A program made the translations under genes and the position numbers. A DNA stretch of 64,000 bases from Candidatus Parvarchaeota archaeon (GTDB lineage: Archaea > Nanobdellota > Nanobdellia > WJKC01). The stretch is from contig JAUWZX010000001.1 of NCBI GenBank assembly GCA_030615175.1, positions 126,566-190,565 on the forward strand, in the 5' to 3' direction. Below the pieces are notes generated by a model, which ran no database searches, was not told the origin of the DNA, and saw only the letters and a program-made list of their open reading frames with translations. Positions 34,744-44,977 of the stretch are shown one piece after another; position 1 is the first letter of the stretch, and every line of letters begins with the position of its first letter.

Positions 34744-35412
34744 ATGTTTAGTTTAATAATCCCTACGTATAATGAGGCTGAGAATATTGTTCCTTTACTT
34801 GATAGTGTTACTGCTATTCTTGAAGGGCTTGATTTTGAAGTAATTGTTGTTGATGATTATTCTCCTGATGAAACATACAAGAAGGTTGGTGAGTATCATG
34901 ATAGGGATTCGCGTGTTCGCTGTATTGTGCGCAAGTCAGATAAGGGTTTATCGTCGGCTGTTATTGCTGGTTTTAAGCGGGCTCGCGGTGATATTCTTGG
35001 AGTGATGGATGCTGATTTATCTCATAATCCTAGGATTCTTCCTAAACTCATTAATGGTGTTAATGATGGTTTTGACTTGGCTGTCGGTGTTCGCAGTGCT
35101 GTTGAGGGCTGGGGTGTTAAGCGTAAGTTGATTAGTAAGGGTGCTAAATTGCTTGCTAGATTGCTTGCTGGCGTTAAGTTGTCTGACCCGATGAGCGGTT
35201 ACTTCGTGCTTAAGCGTTCTGTTTTCGAGCGCGTTAAGGATGAGCTTAACCCTATTGGTTATAAAATTTTCTTGGAGATTTACGCGCGGGCCAGGCCTGT
35301 TAAAGTTTTTGAGGTTCCTTTCGTGTTCTCTGACCGCGTTGCCGGCGAGTCAAAGCTTGATTCAGGCGTCATGCTTGAGTACTTGAAGCAGTTATTCAGT
35401 TTGAGAACTTAG
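34744..35412 (+). CDS. family 2 glycosyltransferase (DPM1-like)
   Basis: FSLIIPTYNEAENIVPLL, VVDDYSPDET, GVMDADLSHNPRILPKLI, LSDPMSGYFVLKR. Confidence 0.9.
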   Translation: MFSLIIPTYNEAENIVPLLDSVTAILEGLDFEVIVVDDYSPDETYKKVGEYHDRDSRVRCIVRKSDKGLSSAVIAGFKRARGDILGVMDADLSHNPRILPKLINGVNDGFDLAVGVRSAVEGWGVKRKLISKGAKLLARLLAGVKLSDPMSGYFVLKRSVFERVKDELNPIGYKIFLEIYARARPVKVFEVPFVFSDRVAGESKLDSGVMLEYLKQLFSLRT

Positions 35413-36966
35413 TTACTTTGCGAGCACTCCTACTTCTTCATTTTCATAAATTATTGAATAATTATACACCTCTAAATATATGTTAACATAATTAATCACG
35501 TCTTGCGTTCCAACATTATTAACTACTATGTAATTATAATTTAATAATTCATCATATAAGGTACCATCATGGAAGAATTTGGATGATGAATTCTCGTTAG
35601 CAACCACATGTTTTTTGTAAGTGAAGCATTTCCATTCATTGAAGCCGAGGAATGCATCGGAGTTAAGGAAGTAAATTGTTTCATTTTCAGGAATGTTTTC
35701 CCTAAGCCATAGTATAGCCTCGTATCGTTGATTATTCATTATTAAAGGTTTATTGTCAATAAATGATTGAATGTTTGTTATATCAATAATTAATATCATG
35801 ATTATTGCCCCCATAATCATTAAGTTTTTAATTATGCGCCGGGCTTTTACTTTTAATAATAGCATTAAACCTATTACTCCTGCAATGCTGAGTAATTGAG
35901 GTGTCTGGAATAACACTCTTCGGGGATAGCTTGAGAGTCCAATGAATTGCAGTAAGTAAAATATTGTTGGTCCTGAAAAGAAGAATAATAAGTTATTACC
36001 TGCTTTATTCTTTTTATAGATTTTATAAATTAATTGTATTAAAAAGATGATTGATAAAATTTTCAAAGGAAGTGAGATGTGATTATAAACTTCAACACCC
36101 CAACTATCGTGAGGAAAGTAAGTTTTTAGTAAATTAATGTCAAATAAAGCGGTTATTGGTGGAGAGGGTTCGTACCCGAGGTTTTGTTTAAAAATAAGTT
36201 TAAAGAATCTTATTAAGTAAATTGTTGATAATCCAAGTGATAAAATTATGCAGAGTATTACTTGTTTAAAATTAAATCTCTTCTTATACCAGAATTTATT
36301 TATTAAATAATAAATTATTAATCCAATTATGTAAACCCCAAAATATACTATGTAAGAATTGATTATTGCCCACAGCAGAAATGTAAGTATTAGGAGATTC
36401 TTTTTATTATTATTATTATTCAGTAACTTATGAGTGTATATTATTAGTAAGGGGTAAATAGTTATTGCTAAGCCATGCATGAATGCGCCTACTGCTATGC
36501 TAAAACTGTCTGCTGGATTTATTGCGTAAATTAATGATGCGATTAATGCTGTTTTCTTATTTTTTAAAAAATAATTAACAAAATAGTATATTGTGAAAAT
36601 ACCTAATGAGTAAAATAATGCTCCGCTAACCCATCCAACATTAATATCTTTAACAAATGGTGATATTAGTAAGTCTCCAAGAATGTATGATAATGGGGGG
36701 TTCATTTGGAACCACCAAACACGGTCATTAATTGATTCGCCGCTTAAATACCAATTCGGGATTGGTATAAAGTCAAGGTAAAATAATGAATTAAAATTTT
36801 CTAATGTGTTAAGAATGCTTAATGTGTGGCCAGCGTAGTCATGAAATATTTGCGGGTACCCGTTAAATAGTATGTAACTTAATCTCATGGAAAAAGCAAG
36901 GATAAATAGAGATACAAGTAGAGAGAAAGTTATTACATATTTCTTTCTAAACTTATGTATTATCAT
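35413..36966 (-). CDS. polytopic membrane protein, GT-C-like
   Basis: 517 aa multi-TM; GYPQIFHDYAGHTLSILNTLENF, NPPLSYILGDLLISP, short C-terminal soluble domain. Confidence 0.6.
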   Translation of the reverse strand: MIIHKFRKKYVITFSLLVSLFILAFSMRLSYILFNGYPQIFHDYAGHTLSILNTLENFNSLFYLDFIPIPNWYLSGESINDRVWWFQMNPPLSYILGDLLISPFVKDINVGWVSGALFYSLGIFTIYYFVNYFLKNKKTALIASLIYAINPADSFSIAVGAFMHGLAITIYPLLIIYTHKLLNNNNNKKNLLILTFLLWAIINSYIVYFGVYIIGLIIYYLINKFWYKKRFNFKQVILCIILSLGLSTIYLIRFFKLIFKQNLGYEPSPPITALFDINLLKTYFPHDSWGVEVYNHISLPLKILSIIFLIQLIYKIYKKNKAGNNLLFFFSGPTIFYLLQFIGLSSYPRRVLFQTPQLLSIAGVIGLMLLLKVKARRIIKNLMIMGAIIMILIIDITNIQSFIDNKPLIMNNQRYEAILWLRENIPENETIYFLNSDAFLGFNEWKCFTYKKHVVANENSSSKFFHDGTLYDELLNYNYIVVNNVGTQDVINYVNIYLEVYNYSIIYENEEVGVLAK

Positions 36967-37023
36967 AAAGCACTACTTCTTTTAGCTTCTTTAAATTTAA
37001 AATTCTTTGTCATGCTTGAGAAC

Positions 37024-38172
37024 TTAATGTGCTTCAATGCCTAGTTGTTCTGGGTGTTGTTTGAAGTATTCAACGCCTTCTTTTATTATCTGCGTTACTG
37101 GTCTTGTCGGTGACCATCCTACTTCTTTTCTTATTTTTTCATTGTTCCCTATTAGTAATGGCACTTCGCTTGGCCTCATCCTCTCTGAGTCTATCATTAT
37201 TTCAGCTTTAATATTCATTAATTGTTTTGTGAGTTGAGCGTAGTCAGCTATGCTTATTCCTTTGCCAGAGCATACATTGTATGGTTCTGCCTTTCTTCCT
37301 TTTTCAGCGCATAGTATGTAAGCGTTAACCGTGTCCTTGACGTGCGTGAAGTCCCTTATCGCGTTAGGGTTGCCTATTATTATTTCTTTTCTTAGTCCTT
37401 TCATTATTTCAACTGCTTGCCTGTGTATTACGCTTGTTACGAATTGTATTCCTCTTCTTGGTCCTTCATGATTGAATCCTCGTGTTATGATGCTTGGCAT
37501 TTTGTAGGAGCTCCAGTAGAGCCATGCTATTTGTTCTGTTGCGCATTTGGTTATTCCGTAAATGCTTCTTGGTCTGAACGGGTTCTTCTTTAAGTTTTCT
37601 ACTACCGGGACTTCTGATGGGTCTACTAGTCCGTATTCTTCGCTTGAGCATGCTACTTGTATTGTTTCTAGATTATTATTCACTCTTCTTGCTGCTTCGA
37701 AGATATTGATTGTTCCTTCTATGTTGTTGTGTGCTACTCTTGCTGGTTCCCTGAAGCTTGTTGGCACGAATGATTCTGCTGCTAGGTGGAATACATTGTG
37801 TGGTTTTATTTCTTCGAATACTTTTAGTATTCTTTCAGGGCTTGTTATGTCTGCTTCGTGCAGTGTTATTTTGTTTCTTATGTGTTCAATATTCCTGTGT
37901 ATTGGGACTGCGTGTCTTCTGATTGTTCCGTGCACTTCGCATCCTAGTTCTATTAGTCCTTCTGCTAGGTGGCTTCCAGCGAATCCGCTGATTCCTGTTA
38001 TTAGCACTCTTTTTCCTTGCCAGTGTTCTTTGCTTGGCTTTGCGCTCTCTCTTTCCTCGAATTCTTTTAAGTATTCTTTTATTTTTTCTGGTTTGATTAT
38101 GAATCCTTTGCTTTCTAATTCCTTTACTCTTGGATTTTCCTTTATTACTTCGCTTAATTTGAGTAGTTTCAT
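37024..38172 (-). CDS. GDP-mannose 4,6-dehydratase-like NAD-dependent epimerase/dehydratase
   Basis: KRVLITGISGFAGSHLAEGLIELGCEVHGTIRR, FHLAAESFVPTSFREPARVAHNNIEGT, RSIYGITKCATEQI, ITRGFNHEGPRRG; ~50-aa N-terminal extension. Confidence 0.85.
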   Translation of the reverse strand: MKLLKLSEVIKENPRVKELESKGFIIKPEKIKEYLKEFEERESAKPSKEHWQGKRVLITGISGFAGSHLAEGLIELGCEVHGTIRRHAVPIHRNIEHIRNKITLHEADITSPERILKVFEEIKPHNVFHLAAESFVPTSFREPARVAHNNIEGTINIFEAARRVNNNLETIQVACSSEEYGLVDPSEVPVVENLKKNPFRPRSIYGITKCATEQIAWLYWSSYKMPSIITRGFNHEGPRRGIQFVTSVIHRQAVEIMKGLRKEIIIGNPNAIRDFTHVKDTVNAYILCAEKGRKAEPYNVCSGKGISIADYAQLTKQLMNIKAEIMIDSERMRPSEVPLLIGNNEKIRKEVGWSPTRPVTQIIKEGVEYFKQHPEQLGIEAH

Positions 38173-38263
38173 TTAATTTCACGAGTTATTAGGTGATATT
38201 TAATAATTTCTATTCTTGTTTGCATCCTAATCTTTTTTAAGTCATTCTTCTTCTCTTTTTTCT

Positions 38264-39496
38264 ATGCGTTACTTTAAGAGGACTCTTGTTGTTTTCATTA
38301 GTACTGCACTTTGCTTTTTATTTTCTTACCTTTTTCACTTTGTTCTTGGCAGGTTGCTTGGTCCTGAAGAGTATGGTCTTTTTGGTGTTGCCTTGAACAT
38401 GGTTTGGATTGTTGGTATTCCTGGCGTGGCAATTACTACTAGTCTTGTTAAGTATGCTTCAGAGTTCAAGGCGTTAAAGGAGTTTGGCAAGTTAAAGAGT
38501 CTTTTCTTGAGTTTTATTTGTTTTCAGTTAATATTTAATTTAGGTTTCATGTTGTTTTTTATTGGTTTTCGTTTCTTCTTAAGTGAGTCATTGGGTGGTG
38601 GTTTGGCTGATTTATTAATTGCTGCTGCTATTAGTCTGCCTTTTGCAGGTATTGCCAGTATTGTGTTAAATTATTTGCAGGGGATTCAAAGAATTTACTC
38701 TTTTTCCTTGGTTAATGCTTCATCAACCCTTTTTAAATTAATAATTGGGACTTTGCTTGTTCTTGCTGGTTTCGGTGCTTTCGGTGCTTTAACCAGTCTT
38801 ATTTTTTCAAGTATTGGTGTTATTATTTTAGGGTTTGTTTTCATTATTCCTGATTTGCGTGTTAAAGTTGAGAGGATTAATTATTCTCGTATCTTAAAGT
38901 TTGGTTTGCCTGTTTTATTCACTAATCTTTTTATTAATCTTATTTTATATTTTGATTTATTTTTTGTTAAGGTTTATCTTGGTGCTGCCAGTGCTGGTTA
39001 TTATGAGGCTGCGGTTGTTCTTTCTAGGGCTTTCCTGATGAGTTCTGCTGTTCTTGCTGTTTTCTTTCCTGAGTTTGCTAAGAATAAGGCATTGAAGAAT
39101 TTGAAGAAGCTTCGTTCTAATCTTAAGTGGGCTTTATTCTATACTAGTGGTATTTGTGTAGTTGGGTTGTTTGCTTATTTTTTATTCCCCTCCTTTATTA
39201 TTGAATTAACTTACTCTTCTGAATTCCTTCCTGCTGTTCCTTTGTTAATGGTTCTTGCTGTTGGTTATACTTTTTATTCGTTGTTTAATGTTGTATTATT
39301 TGCTCTTTGGAGTCTTGAGGAGCATAAAATTGTTGGAATGTTTGGGTTAACATTATTCATTTTTGATTTAGTGTTATTATCATTCTTTGTTCCAACGATT
39401 GGTGCAATTGCTGCTGCTTGGATTACAACTATTTTAATGATTGTTCTGTTTGTTTTCTCATGCTTGCTTGTTTTTGTTAAAATTCTTAGGAAATAA
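38264..39496 (+). CDS. polysaccharide flippase (Wzx/PST, MOP superfamily)
   Basis: Multi-TM; HFVLGRLLGPEEYGLFGVALNMVWIVGIPGVAITTSLVKYASE. Confidence 0.85.
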   Translation: MRYFKRTLVVFISTALCFLFSYLFHFVLGRLLGPEEYGLFGVALNMVWIVGIPGVAITTSLVKYASEFKALKEFGKLKSLFLSFICFQLIFNLGFMLFFIGFRFFLSESLGGGLADLLIAAAISLPFAGIASIVLNYLQGIQRIYSFSLVNASSTLFKLIIGTLLVLAGFGAFGALTSLIFSSIGVIILGFVFIIPDLRVKVERINYSRILKFGLPVLFTNLFINLILYFDLFFVKVYLGAASAGYYEAAVVLSRAFLMSSAVLAVFFPEFAKNKALKNLKKLRSNLKWALFYTSGICVVGLFAYFLFPSFIIELTYSSEFLPAVPLLMVLAVGYTFYSLFNVVLFALWSLEEHKIVGMFGLTLFIFDLVLLSFFVPTIGAIAAAWITTILMIVLFVFSCLLVFVKILRK

Positions 39497-39500
39497 TACT

Positions 39501-40013
39501 TTATTTAGCTCCAAATTTTATTAATTCATTTACTATGTAGGCATCTATTTTATGTCCATGGTGGAAAATAATTTTACCCGGCTTTATTAACTCAGTGATA
39601 ATTTTATCCGCTGCCTCATCAAGAGTAATTAATTCCATCACGCCGTAAGGTTTTATTATTCTTTCTTTAAACTTTTGGCACGGGCCTTTCCCAATTATTG
39701 TCGGAAACTTGATTATTTTATAATCAGAATGATGTTCCATGATGTAAGATTCTGCCATTATTTTGTATTTAAGATAAGGACTTTCATTTTCAGAAAGAGT
39801 CGAAGTGAATATGACTTTTTTATCTTTATTATTTGACACAAATTCAGTAAAATCATCATAGCATTTTCTTTGAGTTTCTTCAGACTTATCATCTATATTC
39901 CAAGTATGATAAATTAATACATCTTTGTTTATTTGAGGCAGTTTATCCATTTGAGACAATTTTTCTTCTAATTTAGTTCCCATTTGCCCCCTGCCATTAA
40001 TCAATTTAATCAT
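39501..40013 (-). CDS. short NAD(P)-binding SDR-like protein (170 aa)
   Basis: N-terminal MIKLINGRGQMGTKL, VIFTSTLSENESPYLKYKIMAESYI resembles an atypical short SDR/RmlD-like fold. Confidence 0.5.
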   Translation of the reverse strand: MIKLINGRGQMGTKLEEKLSQMDKLPQINKDVLIYHTWNIDDKSEETQRKCYDDFTEFVSNNKDKKVIFTSTLSENESPYLKYKIMAESYIMEHHSDYKIIKFPTIIGKGPCQKFKERIIKPYGVMELITLDEAADKIITELIKPGKIIFHHGHKIDAYIVNELIKFGAK

Positions 40014-40903
40014 ACAAAGTCAATGTCCTCTATTTCTCTTAACTTGCTTATAAACTTATTAATCTCATGATTCTTGCAGCATATTTGGCATTCTGGAACT
40101 ACTTTAACAGATTCTGGTGCATTTGACATTATCTCAATAATAGAATCCTTATAGATGTTCCCTAAATTAAAATTCTTGTTTCCTTTATGGTAAGCGCAGA
40201 CATCAATGTCACCGTTTTGCCAGATAAATGGTACGAAGTGATAGCCTTCGCATAATCCATATGCCTTGTCTTTCTTTGCTTCTTTAAATTTATAATCAGT
40301 TAATAATAACAAGTTATCTTTAACCTCTATAGGTTTGATGAAAGTTTTTTCTCCATCTCCTTTTAATGCAGGTCTTACTTGGACGTAATCTAATTTATAT
40401 TTGTGCGCTATTTTTAATGCATTTTTTACTTCTTCTTCATCTCCTAAATAATTTATGCATAATCCAAATGTTTTACATTCTCTAAGTTTATTGAAGTTAT
40501 CTACATTCCAATCATTATTTGTTTTGCTAACTCTTACCCATTCAAAGTTTTTAGGACTATAATCTATTTTAGCTAATGCATTTGTAAACAGTCCTTGTTT
40601 TATTCCTTGTTTATTGCAGTAATCAGAAACTTCTTTGAATTTAGAGTAAAGCGTTGGTTCTCCGCCGCCAGTCCAGCTTATCGCCTTTGTTCCCATACTC
40701 TTAAGTTCGTCCATTAATCTTAATACTACTTTATATTCTAGTTCTTCATTGTCTCTATTATCACGGTAAAAACACCATGGACAGCTTGCATTGCACTTTC
40801 CTGTTAAACTTATTTCTACATTGATTGGTGCAACAAAGTTTCTATTTAAATATTCACTTAATTCTTTGTGCAATGCCAATTTAAAAGCTGGTGCAAATCT
40901 CAT
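40010..40903 (-). CDS. radical SAM protein
   Basis: ISLTGKCNASCPWCFYRD (CX3CX2C), AISWTGGGEPTLY, C-terminal Cys-rich CQICCKNHE. Confidence 0.88.
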   Translation of the reverse strand: MRFAPAFKLALHKELSEYLNRNFVAPINVEISLTGKCNASCPWCFYRDNRDNEELEYKVVLRLMDELKSMGTKAISWTGGGEPTLYSKFKEVSDYCNKQGIKQGLFTNALAKIDYSPKNFEWVRVSKTNNDWNVDNFNKLRECKTFGLCINYLGDEEEVKNALKIAHKYKLDYVQVRPALKGDGEKTFIKPIEVKDNLLLLTDYKFKEAKKDKAYGLCEGYHFVPFIWQNGDIDVCAYHKGNKNFNLGNIYKDSIIEIMSNAPESVKVVPECQICCKNHEINKFISKLREIEDIDFV

Positions 40904-41014
40904 TAAATTACCTCACGCATTTAAGACTACTTTACCAGTATAATACTATTTATATTTTGTGTTAACCTTTTTAAGTAAATCGCCTTTATATTGTTTATTT
41001 TTATAGTCTAAAAA

Positions 41015-41042
41015 AGGCAAATTTATAAATAACTATTTGCCT
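41015..41042. promoter_or_regulatory. Inverted repeat enclosing a TATA-like box upstream of the 41-49 kb cluster
   Basis: AGGCAAAT (41015-41022) - TTATAAATAACT - ATTTGCCT (41035-41042), 12 bp before the ATG at 41054. Confidence 0.55.
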
Positions 41043-41053
41043 GTTTTAATTTA

Positions 41054-41779
41054 ATGGAAGGTTTAAGTGTAATAATGCCTGCTTATAATGAAGCAGAAAG
41101 AGTTATTAATTCTCTCCGCGAGTCTATTAAGATTTTTAAGTCCATTAAAATGCCTTTTGAAGTCATTGTTATAAATGATGGTTCAAAGGATAATACTGCT
41201 AAATTAGTTCGCAAGTTTTCAAAGAAAAATAAAAGTGTAAAACTTGTTTCTTACCGTAAGAATAAAGGCAAAGGTTATGCCTTGCGTCATGCATTTAAGT
41301 ATACTAAGATGGATTTAATTACTTTTATTGATGCTGATTTAGAATTGCATCCTGAGCAGTTAAGGAATTTCCTGAAAATTATGGGAAAAAATAATTGTGA
41401 TGTTGTTATTGGTAGCAAGCGTCACCCAGACTCAAAGCTTTATTATCCTTGGCATCGTAAGTTTTTATCTTATAGTTATTATTTATTAAATAGAGTTCTT
41501 TTTGGTCTTCCTTTAAAGGATACCCAGGCGGGTCTTAAATTATTCAAAAAAAAAGTATTGGATGATGTTTTCCCAAGAATTGTTATTAAGGGCTATGCGT
41601 TTGATTTAGAAATACTTGTCTTAGCACACAAACTTGGTTATAAAATTATTGAGGCTCCAATAAAACTTGATTTTAAACGTTCAGCAAGTCGCATTAAATT
41701 AAAACAAATTAAGGACATAGCGCTTGATACTGCCGGAATTTTTTATAGATTATACATTTTGAAGTATTATGATAGGTGA
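41054..41779 (+). CDS. family 2 glycosyltransferase (DPM1-like)
   Basis: LSVIMPAYNEAERVINSLRE, VINDGSKDNT, FIDADLELHPEQL. Confidence 0.9.
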   Translation: MEGLSVIMPAYNEAERVINSLRESIKIFKSIKMPFEVIVINDGSKDNTAKLVRKFSKKNKSVKLVSYRKNKGKGYALRHAFKYTKMDLITFIDADLELHPEQLRNFLKIMGKNNCDVVIGSKRHPDSKLYYPWHRKFLSYSYYLLNRVLFGLPLKDTQAGLKLFKKKVLDDVFPRIVIKGYAFDLEILVLAHKLGYKIIEAPIKLDFKRSASRIKLKQIKDIALDTAGIFYRLYILKYYDR

Positions 41780-41784
41780 TTTAA

Positions 41785-42720
41785 TTGAAGTTTTCAATAA
41801 TTATTCCATGCAAAGAAGATTCAGATTACTTGCGCGAGTGTATAAAGAATATTAAGAAAATGAATTTCAAGAACCACGAAGTGATTGTTATCCCTAATAA
41901 GAAAATTTATCTTAAAGGCGTTAAAGTTATCCCATTATCTGCTGGGCCTGCTGAGAAGCGTGACTTAGGTGCTGAAAAAGCAAGGGGTGAATACTTAGCT
42001 TTTATAGATGATGACGCTTATCCTCATAAATACTGGCTAAAGAACGCATTAAAATACTTGAAAGGAAAAGTTGTTGCACTAGGAGGTCCTCAAATAACTC
42101 CTGAAAGTGATTCATTACTGCAGAAAGCATCTGGTCAGGTTCTCTCTTCACGACTTGTTGGAGGCTTACGAGCTCGTTATGAGAGTTTAAGCAAGTCTTT
42201 TTTCATTGATGACTGGCCTACTGTTAATTTCATTATCAAACGTAGTGTTTTCTTAAAACTCGGCGGGTTTGACACTCATTATTATCCTGGAGAAGATACT
42301 AAATTATGTCTTGACTTAATTAATTCAGGTTATAGAATTAGTTATGCTCCTGACTGCATTGTTTATCATCACAGGCGCTTTTTATTCAAGCCGCATATTA
42401 AACAGATTTCTAATTATGGCTTACATAGAGGATTTTTTGTTAAGAAATTCCCTAAAACAAGTTTTAAAATTACTTACTTTGCTCCTTCATTATTAGTTAT
42501 TGGTTTGTTTTTAGGGTTAATACTATCATTTTTTTCAAGTACTTTCTTAGCAATTTACTTACTAGCGTTAGCATCTTATTTTTTAATTTGTTTTCTTGCA
42601 TCTTTGAACACAAAGAATTTAAAATTAACCTTTTTAACAACTTTAGGAATAATTACAACACATTTATTCTACGGCATTAACTTTATTAGAGGATTATTAG
42701 TTGGAGGTTTATTAAGATGA
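41785..42720 (+). CDS. family 2 glycosyltransferase with C-terminal TM segments
   Basis: TTG start; FSIIIPCKEDSDYLRECI, LAFIDDDAYPHKYWLKNAL, GGFDTHYYPGEDTKLCLDLI. Confidence 0.85.
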   Translation: MKFSIIIPCKEDSDYLRECIKNIKKMNFKNHEVIVIPNKKIYLKGVKVIPLSAGPAEKRDLGAEKARGEYLAFIDDDAYPHKYWLKNALKYLKGKVVALGGPQITPESDSLLQKASGQVLSSRLVGGLRARYESLSKSFFIDDWPTVNFIIKRSVFLKLGGFDTHYYPGEDTKLCLDLINSGYRISYAPDCIVYHHRRFLFKPHIKQISNYGLHRGFFVKKFPKTSFKITYFAPSLLVIGLFLGLILSFFSSTFLAIYLLALASYFLICFLASLNTKNLKLTFLTTLGIITTHLFYGINFIRGLLVGGLLR

Positions 42721-44168
42721 AAGTGTTAATCACAGCACCTCCATTAAAGGGTCCAGGAATGCCTCAGTTAGGTCAGAATAGGCAATTCCAGTGGTTTGAT
42801 AATTGCTCTGCCATTTACCCAGTTGTTCCTGCTTACGCAGCAACAATGCTTAAACAGGTAGGTTACAATGTTCACTGGCTTGATGCAATTGTTGAAGGCA
42901 AGTCTTATGCAGAGTTTAAGTCTTATTTTAAGAAGTTAAGCCCCGACTTAACTACTTTTGAAACAAAAACTCCTGTTATTGAACAGCACTGGAAAATAAT
43001 TGATAACTTAAAAAAGATTAATCCAAAATGTAAGGTAGTCTTGTTCGGCGACCACGTTACCGCAATCCCTAAAGAATCATTTAAGCACTCAAAAGTTGAT
43101 TACGTCTTAACTGGTGGTGATTACGATTTTTTACTAGTTAATCTTTGTAATCATTTGTCAAGAAAGGAAAAACTTGAACCAGGGATTTATTACAGGAAAG
43201 GAAGAAGGATTTTATCAACCGGCAAGTTCAAACTTAATCACAACTTAAATTCACTACCATTTATTAACAGGGAGTTAACTAAGTGGGAGAATTATGCTTA
43301 TGACAATGGAAACTACAGGAGTCTGCCTGGAACTTATACAATGGCTGGCCGTGACTGCTGGTGGCATAAATGTACTTTTTGTTCATGGCCAACTCTTTAC
43401 CCGCGCTTTAGGGTAAGGAAGCCAGAACTTCTTGTTGAGGAGATTAAGCACTTGGTTAATAATTACGGAGTCCGCGAAGTTATGGATGACACTGGAACCT
43501 TTCCTGTTGGTCTCTGGCTTAAAAAATTCTGCAAATTAATGATTAAATCAGGATTGAATAGGAAAGTGCGTATTAATTGTAATATGCGCTTTGGCAAATT
43601 AAAACAAGAGGATTATAAGTTAATGCGCAAGGCAGGTTTCCGCTTTTTGTTATTTGGTCTTGAGAGTGCTAATCAGAAGACACTTAATAGATTGAATAAG
43701 GGTATTAAAGTTAATGACATAATTAGTGGCTGTGAGTGGGCTAAGAAAGCAGGATTGAACCCTCACATTACTTGTATGATTGGTTATCCATGGGAGTCGT
43801 ATAAAGATGCGGAGAATACTATTTCACTTGCTAAGAAATTATTTAATAATGGTTGGGTTGACACTCTTCAAGCAACTATTGTAATACCCTATCCGGGCGC
43901 TCCTTTATATAAAGAGTGCAAAAAGAAGGATTTATTGGTGTACAATGGCTATTCTCAGTGGAAATACTATGACATGCGCAGAAATGTTATGAAATCCGAA
44001 TTAAGCGAGGAACAGATTAAAGCATTTACTCGCGAGTTATACAAAGCATTCTTTTCACTAAGGTATGTGATTAGAAAGTTTTTAGAGATTAGAGGAATTG
44101 ATGATATTAAATTCATTATGCGGGGAGTTAAGCAAGTATTCAAGCACTTAACTGATTTTGGAGGTTAA
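42717..44168 (+). CDS. B12-binding-type radical SAM protein with CX4CX2C motif
   Basis: N-terminal B12-binding-like fold; TMAGRDCWWHKCTFCSWPTLYPRFRVRKPELLVEEI; FLLFGLESANQKTLNRLNKG. Confidence 0.85.
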   Translation: MKVLITAPPLKGPGMPQLGQNRQFQWFDNCSAIYPVVPAYAATMLKQVGYNVHWLDAIVEGKSYAEFKSYFKKLSPDLTTFETKTPVIEQHWKIIDNLKKINPKCKVVLFGDHVTAIPKESFKHSKVDYVLTGGDYDFLLVNLCNHLSRKEKLEPGIYYRKGRRILSTGKFKLNHNLNSLPFINRELTKWENYAYDNGNYRSLPGTYTMAGRDCWWHKCTFCSWPTLYPRFRVRKPELLVEEIKHLVNNYGVREVMDDTGTFPVGLWLKKFCKLMIKSGLNRKVRINCNMRFGKLKQEDYKLMRKAGFRFLLFGLESANQKTLNRLNKGIKVNDIISGCEWAKKAGLNPHITCMIGYPWESYKDAENTISLAKKLFNNGWVDTLQATIVIPYPGAPLYKECKKKDLLVYNGYSQWKYYDMRRNVMKSELSEEQIKAFTRELYKAFFSLRYVIRKFLEIRGIDDIKFIMRGVKQVFKHLTDFGG

Positions 44169-44170
44169 AA

Positions 44171-44977
44171 ATGAATCTATTAGTGTCTGTTATAATAACT
44201 ACAAAAAATGAGGAAAGAAATATTATTAATTGTCTTAAATCAATTAAGAAGCAGTCTTATAAAAATATTGAAATCATTGTTGTTGATAATAATTCAACTG
44301 ATAAGACTAAGCAATTTACAAGGAAATTCACTAAAAAAGTATATAATAAAGGGCCTGAGCGCTCTGCGCAGAGGAATTATGGTGTGAGTAAATCCAAAGG
44401 GTCATGGATTCTTTACTTGGATGCTGATATGATATTATCACGCAATGTAGTTAAGGACTGCGTTAATAACATAAAAACAAGAATTGTAGGAATGTATCTT
44501 CCTGAGATTATTATTGGCGATTCTTATTGGTCTAAAGTTAGGCGTTTTGAGCGTTCTTTTTATGATGGAACAGTAATTGACTGCGTCCGTTTTGTTAGAA
44601 AATCAGTTTTCAATAAGATTGGAGGTTTTGATTTAAACTTAACAGGACCTGAGGACTGGGATTTCGATAAGAAGGTAAGGAATGAGGGTGGTGTTCTTCT
44701 TGTTAATGAGCCATTGTATCATAATGAGTCAGAATTTAATATTAGTAATTACTTATGTAAAAAGGCTTATTATTCTAATACAATGAATGTTTATGTTAAG
44801 AAGTGGGGTCCTGATGATGGGGACATTAGGAGGCAATTAGGTGCTTATTATCGTTTATTTAAAGTTTTTGTTGAGGATGGTAAGTGGAGGAGATTATTAA
44901 GGAATCCATTACTTGCTTTAGGTATGTATTATCTGAAGTTTAGAGTAGGATTTAATTATTGGAGGAGTAAGAAATGA
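44171..44977 (+). CDS. family 2 glycosyltransferase
   Basis: LVSVIITTKNEERNIINCLKSIKKQSYKNIEIIVVDNNSTDKT, LYLDADM. Confidence 0.9.
   Translation: MNLLVSVIITTKNEERNIINCLKSIKKQSYKNIEIIVVDNNSTDKTKQFTRKFTKKVYNKGPERSAQRNYGVSKSKGSWILYLDADMILSRNVVKDCVNNIKTRIVGMYLPEIIIGDSYWSKVRRFERSFYDGTVIDCVRFVRKSVFNKIGGFDLNLTGPEDWDFDKKVRNEGGVLLVNEPLYHNESEFNISNYLCKKAYYSNTMNVYVKKWGPDDGDIRRQLGAYYRLFKVFVEDGKWRRLLRNPLLALGMYYLKFRVGFNYWRSKK

Noticed and set aside
36405-36420. ATT/TTA trinucleotide run
   Set aside because: Explained by a poly-Asn stretch (LLNNNNNKK) in a low-GC membrane protein; low complexity.
37562-38176. 204-aa plus-strand ORF
   Set aside because: Antisense to a clear GDP-mannose dehydratase-like gene; cysteine/serine/leucine-rich shadow translation.
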